Of a stretch of DNA of 35,847 bases, positions 30,473 through 35,847 are shown piece by piece. This DNA comes from JAJTYI01 sp964420145 (GTDB taxonomy: Bacteria; Patescibacteriota; Dojkabacteria; B142; OLB20): NCBI GenBank assembly GCA_964420145.1, contig CAYQRB010000006.1:1-35847 (forward strand), in the 5' to 3' direction. Positions within the stretch are counted from its first letter, which is position 1. The number at the start of each line of letters is the position of its first letter. Below the pieces are notes generated by a model. That model was not told the origin of the DNA. It saw nothing but the letters and a program-made list of their open reading frames with translations, and searched no databases. Both the position numbers and the translations under genes were made by a program.

Positions 30473-33249
30473 TATAAGTAGGTATCCAATATAATATTTT
30501 TTACGAAATCAATCTGACGACTTGCAATATCTAGCATAAGTAAATTCCTAGAAACATCAAGCCCAGCCACATAGGCCTTGCCATTACTAATATTCAGACT
30601 AACAGGGTTTTGTATTCCTGTATTTCCCACATTAAGATTAATAGGCTCTCCATTAATCACATAGGTTTCAGGATTAAATTCAAAAAGATATGAACTATGT
30701 AATGCGTATGCTGTCTCCCCCTCTATCAGTATTGCCTGAGTATCATAATTGCTCCCAGCTTGATTGAGCTCTATCCATTGCCACGGTGTCTCGCTATATT
30801 TATCATAAACCAAGATAGATTTGGCTGGATTGGTAGTAGCAAAAAATATTTTCTCTTTGTAATAAAAAATATCATTTATTCTGTATTGTACCTGTCCTTC
30901 AACTCCTATAGGATCATTTGTAGTATTTGAAATACTTATGCCAAGAGTCCCGTGATTAGTAAGATAGCTATAATCATATACTGTCTGGTTTAATATATTA
31001 GTTGGATGGTTTAATCTCCAATACCCCACAAGACCGGAGTCTTTTCTATCTGCCTCGAAATATCTAGTATCATTGATCTCTTTTATGGTTAAAATACGAT
31101 TATAAAAACGAATATCATCAACAGTAGCATCAATTCCTTTGTCCATATTAGGGTTGTTTCCAATTCTCAATATTTGTGAAGGATTTGCAGAAGGAGATAA
31201 TCCTGTATAAGTATCTGTTGCGACCTCAGACCCATTGATATACATCCTTGCAGTCATAGTCCCTTCCCCTCCCTCCATAACTACAGCAATATGAGCCCAG
31301 GTCCCGACAGTAAGATTACTTGGTGATAATAGAGAAATAGTGTCAGAACCTGCATGAGTAAAATTAACTTTGTTTTTGTTCGCCCCTGTACCGTACGATA
31401 AATACCAACCCAGAGTACCATCACTAAAGTCTAAAAACCGACTTAAATCTACACTGTTTGAGGCATCCGGCCTAACCCAAAGAGAGATTGTAAATGCTTC
31501 ACCAGTAGACATTTTATTGTAAATGCTATTATATGCTATACCCACCACATCATTTGTAAACTGATATGCTTTTGAGTTCCACAAACCACCGGAGTTATCT
31601 GTCCCATCGTCTATTAGGTTTAGAGATGTGCTAGGTGGAAAGGTAGAATTTGGAATAGTAATTTCCCTGAACCTATCTGTAGTTGTCGTGGATTGTAGTA
31701 GAGCAATATTACTTTCTGCAGGAGCAATTGCACAATCTAAATATGCATTATCTTCTATCCAATCAGGGGGCAATCTAAAAGCTCCAGTAGAGCCACTAAT
31801 CTTATTAGTAATTGCACTATACCTTGTAGATACAAAATAGTTATCTCCTAGATTTAAGCTACTTGGACTTATAAGTGTAATCTCGGGAGGAATATGGCAA
31901 ACAAATCTATTGTTATGTAAATCCAACCCCACAAGACTGGTGAGCCTGCCTATTGCGGAAGGGAGTCTACCTGTAACATTGGTTGACGATATATTTAGTT
32001 GGGTAAGGCTAGTTAGATTCCCCATAGTATCAGGTATTCGTCCCGATACCGTAGCGTTAGTTAATTGAAAAGTTTCAAGTTTTGTTAATAAACCGACCTC
32101 CGGAGGGATAGAACCAGTAAGTTGATTGTTTTTACTACTGTGGTTTATCTGGAAGTTCTCGAGTTCGGTCAAATTTCCTATTTCTCTAGGAATTGATCCT
32201 GATAGTGCGTTATTATCAAGACTTATACTCGTGATATGTCCATTTACACAGGTGAGACCAAACCAAGTACAAGGTGAAGTTGGAGAAGATCCTGTTGTTA
32301 TGGTATCCCACCCGGATTTATTACTCCAGTTTTCCCCACCTAGCGATTTATAAAATTTCACCAAACTTTCACACTCAAGTATAGGAACTCCACTACTTTG
32401 GTTACAAATAGATGGGTTTGTATTGTTTAGTGTAATCGTAGATAGCGCAGGTGGGCTTACCGCCTCAGGAGAGAGTGGAGGAAAGGACGCCTCCGGCTCA
32501 TATACTCTGTACCCAAGATTTGTTTGTTCTCTTTTACTTGCTAGTTTAGAGACTATATCAGTCTCTGTATCAATATGCTTGACTGTAGTGTTTTCTACTA
32601 GATTACACCAGTCAGTATTAGCATACACAACTTCATTTCCAAGAGAGACAGAGTCGTTAGCTATCTTAGCTCTATCCAAAACCGGGGGAGCACTCCCAAC
32701 TGCATAGTCTAGAAACTCTGCGTTTGTAGTTTCGCTCCATCTATCACTAGCCCAGTTAGAAAGAAAATAGTCTTCTGAAATCTCTTGGCTGATTCCAAAA
32801 ATATCAGTCCAGTTTGCAATTATCGTGATTTTAACTGTATCCGGATCACCTCCATCTAAAGAAGGATTGATATCTCCCTCTGTACGATTTGCTTTTTTGA
32901 TATACATACTGAAGTTTATCCTGTCATTTTTCCATCCGCCGGAGTTAAGTTGAAATTTGTTATTTACTAAATCAAGGCGTTTAGACTCCTCTCCATAGTT
33001 AGAGTCTTCCAGTCCCGCTAGAACCTCCGACCAGTTGTTGGTTTTATAGGAATATACTCCATTTATCGTATCTTTTATCGCTAATCCTGCCTCTAATCTA
33101 ACCCTATCGTTTGCCCTGCCTCTATATGCATTCATTGCCAGTGCGAAGTTAGCACTCACAACTATGGCAAAAATTGCAATAGCAAGCAACAGCTCTACCA
33201 AAGAAAACCCTTTTAGTTTTTTATTGAATTTTTTCAATTTATTTGCCAA
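30472..33249 (-). CDS. Giant 925-aa type IV prepilin with plant-type leucine-rich repeats and LamG domain
   Basis: The N-terminus MANKLKKFNKKLKG-FSLVELLLAIAIF is a class III prepilin signal: cleavage after Gly14, Phe at +1 and Glu at +5. A pilin-like body of about 240 residues follows. Residues about 280-500 form a plant-type LRR domain with a typical cap (SLGGENWSNKSGW ... CTWFGLTC) and five repeats of the SGSIPREIGNLTELE kind. Residues about 540-760 are LamG/concanavalin-like (FTISLWVRPD ... WAHIAVVMEGGEG ... ATVDDIRFYNRIL). The C-terminal 160 residues (SILVYDKYSETPWQWIEL ...) look like propeller repeats. It is probably a tip adhesin or minor pilin. It overlaps the preceding gene by 16 nt and the next by 1 nt. 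Confidence 0.9.
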   Translation of the reverse strand: MANKLKKFNKKLKGFSLVELLLAIAIFAIVVSANFALAMNAYRGRANDRVRLEAGLAIKDTINGVYSYKTNNWSEVLAGLEDSNYGEESKRLDLVNNKFQLNSGGWKNDRINFSMYIKKANRTEGDINPSLDGGDPDTVKITIIANWTDIFGISQEISEDYFLSNWASDRWSETTNAEFLDYAVGSAPPVLDRAKIANDSVSLGNEVVYANTDWCNLVENTTVKHIDTETDIVSKLASKREQTNLGYRVYEPEASFPPLSPEAVSPPALSTITLNNTNPSICNQSSGVPILECESLVKFYKSLGGENWSNKSGWDTITTGSSPTSPCTWFGLTCVNGHITSISLDNNALSGSIPREIGNLTELENFQINHSSKNNQLTGSIPPEVGLLTKLETFQLTNATVSGRIPDTMGNLTSLTQLNISSTNVTGRLPSAIGRLTSLVGLDLHNNRFVCHIPPEITLISPSSLNLGDNYFVSTRYSAITNKISGSTGAFRLPPDWIEDNAYLDCAIAPAESNIALLQSTTTTDRFREITIPNSTFPPSTSLNLIDDGTDNSGGLWNSKAYQFTNDVVGIAYNSIYNKMSTGEAFTISLWVRPDASNSVDLSRFLDFSDGTLGWYLSYGTGANKNKVNFTHAGSDTISLLSPSNLTVGTWAHIAVVMEGGEGTMTARMYINGSEVATDTYTGLSPSANPSQILRIGNNPNMDKGIDATVDDIRFYNRILTIKEINDTRYFEADRKDSGLVGYWRLNHPTNILNQTVYDYSYLTNHGTLGISISNTTNDPIGVEGQVQYRINDIFYYKEKIFFATTNPAKSILVYDKYSETPWQWIELNQAGSNYDTQAILIEGETAYALHSSYLFEFNPETYVINGEPINLNVGNTGIQNPVSLNISNGKAYVAGLDVSRNLLMLDIASRQIDFVKNIILDTYL

Positions 33250-33629
33250 CTTTCAGCATTAATATCTACTATTGTTTTAGTAATACCGTAACTTGCTTTT
33301 CTATAAGTGCTAGAAACTTCAATGATTCTCGACTCGTTTGAGTTCCCGGACGCCACAATATCTGCAGAGCAGAACTTAACAGGAACTTCGTTGTTTTCTT
33401 CCAATACCAAAGTAAAACTCTCGTTACCTAATCCATAGGAAGGATCTCGGCTTATCTTATAATACGCTTCCTCCAAGCAAGAAAAAGATGTGTTCTGTGC
33501 ATAAATTTGGTTTGTATAACTGGTAGTAGAATTTGCAAAATCCATTGCTTGGTAAATAATCACAACTGCGGTTGTGATAAATAATGCAGAAAATACAAGA
33601 ACTGTTGTAAGTGCGATATTACCTCTCAT
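33234..33629 (-). CDS. Small membrane-anchored pilin-like protein without a prepilin peptidase site
   Basis: A 131-aa protein with an N-terminal hydrophobic helix (NIALTTVLVFSALFITTAVVIIYQAMDF) followed by a polar extracytoplasmic domain with two Cys (SCLEEAY and VKFCSAD), able to form a disulfide. The helix lacks the G-(F/L)-x-x-x-E processing site of prepilins. In place and length it resembles PilX-type minor pilin components: SCLEEAYYKISRDPSY ... is a pattern seen in such proteins next to pilW-like genes. It overlaps the upstream gene by 4 nt and the giant prepilin by 16 nt. Function as pilus-assembly component is inferred from position. Confidence 0.7.
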   Translation of the reverse strand: MRGNIALTTVLVFSALFITTAVVIIYQAMDFANSTTSYTNQIYAQNTSFSCLEEAYYKISRDPSYGLGNESFTLVLEENNEVPVKFCSADIVASGNSNESRIIEVSSTYRKASYGITKTIVDINAESWQIN

Positions 33630-34129
33630 AAATCTAATAAATAGTTATTACTTATTTCTTTATTGACCGGGTTTCTCCCTCTCGAAGATAAACCTATTGT
33701 AATCTTTACTCCTACTAAATTATCTGCATTATCTTCAATACTTTCAAGTAAAAATTTTGTAACCTGTAAATCCCCTCTAGTTATGGCTGTCCCCCCGGCA
33801 AATAAAACGCCTTGTGTCAAAGTATATTCAAAGTCTTCTGGGGTTTGGTTACCTGGCCATTTTACTGACATAGAAAGTTTCCCCGTATCATTATCAAATA
33901 TCGAATTTATTTCATCAACTGAAACTCCGTTTTTAAAGGAATCTTCAAAATGCTGAGATAGAAATATCATAGCCCTATCAACTTTTAAGCTCTCTCCTGA
34001 TAACTGGTTACTATCTCCAATAAAAAAGAAAAACTGTACCATCACAAGAAAAAACATACCAAACAAAGCGAGATAAAGTACCACCTCAATTAGAGTTAGG
34101 CCTTTGATATTAGTATATCTTCTTTGCAT
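33626..34129 (-). CDS. Prepilin-like protein (PilW/PulJ type)
   Basis: A 167-aa minor pseudopilin. MQRRYTNIKG-LTLIEVVLYLALF gives a prepilin peptidase site after Gly10 with Glu at +5, and the hydrophobic helix runs to about residue 36. The C-terminal body has the alternating beta pattern of GspJ/PilW-like proteins (KLSMSVKWPGNQTPEDFEYTLTQGVLFAGG). Its start overlaps the last base of the upstream stop (TAATG arrangement). Likely part of the pilus tip complex together with its neighbours. Confidence 0.85.
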   Translation of the reverse strand: MQRRYTNIKGLTLIEVVLYLALFGMFFLVMVQFFFFIGDSNQLSGESLKVDRAMIFLSQHFEDSFKNGVSVDEINSIFDNDTGKLSMSVKWPGNQTPEDFEYTLTQGVLFAGGTAITRGDLQVTKFLLESIEDNADNLVGVKITIGLSSRGRNPVNKEISNNYLLDL

Positions 34130-34569
34130 TACTCTAAATAATAATTAATTAAACCTTGTGTATTGATCTCTATAACAACAGAAGACCCGCCATACTCAAC
34201 AGAGAAACTAACAGGTTCAGAAGGACGAAACCCACCCTCGCTAAATAAAAACTCGTTTTCCCCAAGGACATTGGCTGTTACTCCTTCCGGATAGTTATGT
34301 GGTATGAACTCATCAGAGCCATTTATCGTTCCGTCATCTGATATGATCATTTCAAAGTTATTGGCGTTAATCCTTGCACCGTATCTTTTATTATCTTTTT
34401 TGGCATAAGCATACTGCTGATAAAGGAAAAGGTTGCTACTCACTTCCGCTCCAGCATCTATTGCTCTGTTTCTAGATAATTGAGATACAGAAAAGGGGGC
34501 TACAAATCCCACGACAATCGCAGTCAACCCTATTACAACTAATATTTCTATCAAAGTATACCCTCGCAT
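34129..34569 (-). CDS. Prepilin-like protein (GspH/FimT type)
   Basis: A 146-aa minor pseudopilin with a very short leader: MRG-YTLIEILVVIGLTAIVVGF, cleavage after Gly3 and Glu at +5. The body (SRNRAIDAGAEVSSNLFLYQQYAYAKKDNKRYGARI ...) follows the GspH/FimT pattern of a helix continuing into a beta-rich domain with FSEGGFRPSEPVSFSVEYGG near the end. It begins one base after the pilC stop and shares a base with the next gene. Confidence 0.86.
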   Translation of the reverse strand: MRGYTLIEILVVIGLTAIVVGFVAPFSVSQLSRNRAIDAGAEVSSNLFLYQQYAYAKKDNKRYGARINANNFEMIISDDGTINGSDEFIPHNYPEGVTANVLGENEFLFSEGGFRPSEPVSFSVEYGGSSVVIEINTQGLINYYLE

Positions 34570-34570
34570 A

Positions 34571-35656
34571 TTACAATTGATTTATATTTCCTGTTAGCTG
34601 GTAAATAGGCCCCACTATAGAAATAGCCAGAACCGCAACCATAACTCCAATAAAAATCAAAAGTAGTGGTTCGATGATTGTACTCATATTACTTGTCATC
34701 TCCTCCACTTCTTCTGCATAATAATCATATAAATACAAAAGATTATCTTCTAGTGTAGCTGTTTTTTCTCCTATACCTATCATTTTTACATATAATGGAG
34801 GGAAGTGTTGCGGATATTTTTCCAGAAAGTCTGCTATGTTATTACCTTTCTGTATCTCTAATTGTAGTTGGTTAAATATCTTAGCATAGACAACATTATC
34901 ACTTGTCGCTGCGGTGATTTTCAAAGCGTCAGCAAGCGGAATCCCACTTTCAAGCAAAATCCCAAGTGTCCTAGAAAATGTAGCTAAGATATTTTTCCTG
35001 ATTAGGTCTCTTACTATCGGCATCTTTAGTGCAAATTTATCCCTCAAATCAATACCAGTCTGAGTCTTGAGAAACTTAGCGGATGCAACAACAAAAATCA
35101 CCAATAATATCAGAATTACTACGATATTTTCCCTAGTGAACTTCGAAAAATTTAGGATAAACATAGTAAGCGCAGGTGGATCATCAAACGCATTAAATAG
35201 AGATTCCATTTTGGGGAGTATAAAGTAAATAACCCCAAGCATTTCCGTTGCTGTTAGAAGCAAAATTATAGCAGGGTAAACTAGGGCACCCTTTACTTTA
35301 CGCAAAAGCTCATAATTTTTCTTTAAGAAGATTGCTAAGAAGTTGAGGTTTTTTTCTAGTGTTCCTCCTTGCTCTCCCACCTCAACAATTGAAATTATCA
35401 CATTAGAAAAAATCTTGGGAAATTTTCGCATAGAAGAAGACATAACTTTCCCAGATCTTACATCTTTTAGTATTTCGGCATATGCTTCACGAAGTTTAGG
35501 GTCAGAAGACTGTTTACTAATTACCTCTAGAGTGTCTTCTAGGGAAAGGCCAGACTCTAGCATAACGGCCATATGTCTCACAGAAAGAGCAATATCTATA
35601 CCAGAAACTTTATGAAAAAGATAGACTGTTTTGTTTTCACTAAGTTTAATCTCCAT
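34571..35656 (-). CDS. pilC: Type IV pilus inner-membrane platform protein PilC (GspF family)
   Basis: A 361-aa integral membrane protein that couples the PilB motor to pilus assembly. It contains two GspF (T2SSF) domains: the first has LSVRHMAVMLESGLSLEDTLEVISKQ ... VEVGEQGGTLEKNLNFLA, the second ATFSRTLGILLESGIPLADALKITAA ... MIGIGEKTATLEDNLLYLYDYYAEEVEEM. Membrane segments are near residues 121-145, 168-190 and 330-352. The length is slightly short of the usual 400 because the cytoplasmic N-terminal extension is reduced. It follows pilB after 2 nt. Confidence 0.95.
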   Translation of the reverse strand: MEIKLSENKTVYLFHKVSGIDIALSVRHMAVMLESGLSLEDTLEVISKQSSDPKLREAYAEILKDVRSGKVMSSSMRKFPKIFSNVIISIVEVGEQGGTLEKNLNFLAIFLKKNYELLRKVKGALVYPAIILLLTATEMLGVIYFILPKMESLFNAFDDPPALTMFILNFSKFTRENIVVILILLVIFVVASAKFLKTQTGIDLRDKFALKMPIVRDLIRKNILATFSRTLGILLESGIPLADALKITAATSDNVVYAKIFNQLQLEIQKGNNIADFLEKYPQHFPPLYVKMIGIGEKTATLEDNLLYLYDYYAEEVEEMTSNMSTIIEPLLLIFIGVMVAVLAISIVGPIYQLTGNINQL

Positions 35657-35658
35657 AA

Positions 35659-35847
35659 TTATTGTTTTAAGGCAGTAACTCGCATAATTTCTTCTATACT
35701 TGTAATACCATTTTTCACTGCATTAATACCATCCTCTACTATTGTTTTCATCTCGTTTTCTTTAGCAACTTGAAAAATAGCATCTATGTTTTCTCTCTCC
35801 GAAATCATCCTACGGATTTTTTCTGTAATCTCTAAAATTTCAAATAG
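35659..35847 (-). CDS. pilB: Type IV pilus assembly ATPase PilB, C-terminal 62 residues
   Basis: The frame enters from the window edge and ends in TAA at 35661-35659. LFEILEITEKIRRMISE ... VAKENEMKTIVEDGINAVKNGITSIEEIMRV matches the end of GspE/PilB ATPases, which close with GM-TL--DG---V--G-T---E--RV. The motor domain itself lies outside the window. It identifies the operon as a pilus assembly locus with pilB directly before pilC. Confidence 0.9.
   Translation of the reverse strand, partial: LFEILEITEKIRRMISERENIDAIFQVAKENEMKTIVEDGINAVKNGITSIEEIMRVTALKQ

Noticed and set aside
1..35847. Alternative genetic code with UGA read as glycine (as in Gracilibacteria/SR1)
   Set aside because: Genes are full length in the standard bacterial code and UGA is used as a stop at the end of the ABC ATPase.

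Overview
The window looks like a chromosomal segment from an uncultured, AT-rich, small-genome bacterium, most likely Candidate Phyla Radiation (Patescibacteria). This is an inference from gene content: a type IV pilus operon with giant LamG/LRR surface proteins, RNase J, compact operons with 1-17 nt overlaps, AT-rich sequence, few Shine-Dalgarno motifs, and recognisable -35/-10 promoters. The phylum cannot be fixed from sequence reading alone. TGA is used as a stop (for example at the end of the ABC ATPase, in an ATGA overlap), so the Gracilibacteria-type code (UGA = Gly) does not apply.

Layout. (1) 1-3150, housekeeping: 5' part of glmS (-), rpmB (+), a HIT protein and mscL (-), and a small RRM RNA-binding protein (+) with a strong terminator. 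(2) 3174-7785, a four-gene minus-strand accessory operon: AAA/DUF4143 ATPase, EcoRI-type adenine methyltransferase, DUF2130 coiled-coil protein, DUF262-HNH endonuclease. It has one good promoter and lies between two near-identical ~23 bp terminator-derived sequences (3133-3156 and 7893-7915), so it looks like an inserted restriction/defence island. (3) 7916-8823, a gene-poor RNA region: inverted repeats, tRNA-Gln(UUG), a partial tRNA-like copy, and a T-box leader with terminator in front of glycyl-tRNA synthetase. (4) 8824-12745: glyS, then a 693-aa protein that I read tentatively as an ADP-ribosyltransferase-like domain plus a degenerate HipA/PI4K-like kinase domain, then decayed sequence. 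(5) 12746-18477, minus strand: an HtrA-type protease and a Gld-type ABC exporter operon (ATPase, permease, a kinase-like protein, a Nudix hydrolase, GldG-like auxiliary protein). (6) 18578-22805, plus strand operon: arsR, trxA, hisS, a PNPOx-like flavoprotein, RNase J. A perfect 14-bp palindrome sits over the divergent promoter between the ArsR operon and the ABC operon. (7) 22909-35847, minus-strand type IV pilus operon: pilB (partial), pilC, three small pilin-like proteins, a 925-aa prepilin with plant-type leucine-rich repeats and LamG, a 2319-aa surface protein, and nth.

The most unusual object is the 2319-aa protein. It begins with an apparently intact response-regulator receiver domain, has two hydrophobic segments, and continues into five LamG-like units joined by Pro/Thr linkers, a CSLREA/right-handed beta-helix region and a C-terminal domain. 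Encoded directly after a giant LRR/LamG prepilin in a pilus operon, it suggests an attachment apparatus in which cytoplasmic signalling and surface adhesion sit in one polypeptide. Next in interest are the EcoRI-methylase island without an EcoRI-type nuclease, the putative ART-pseudokinase protein, and the glycine T-box.
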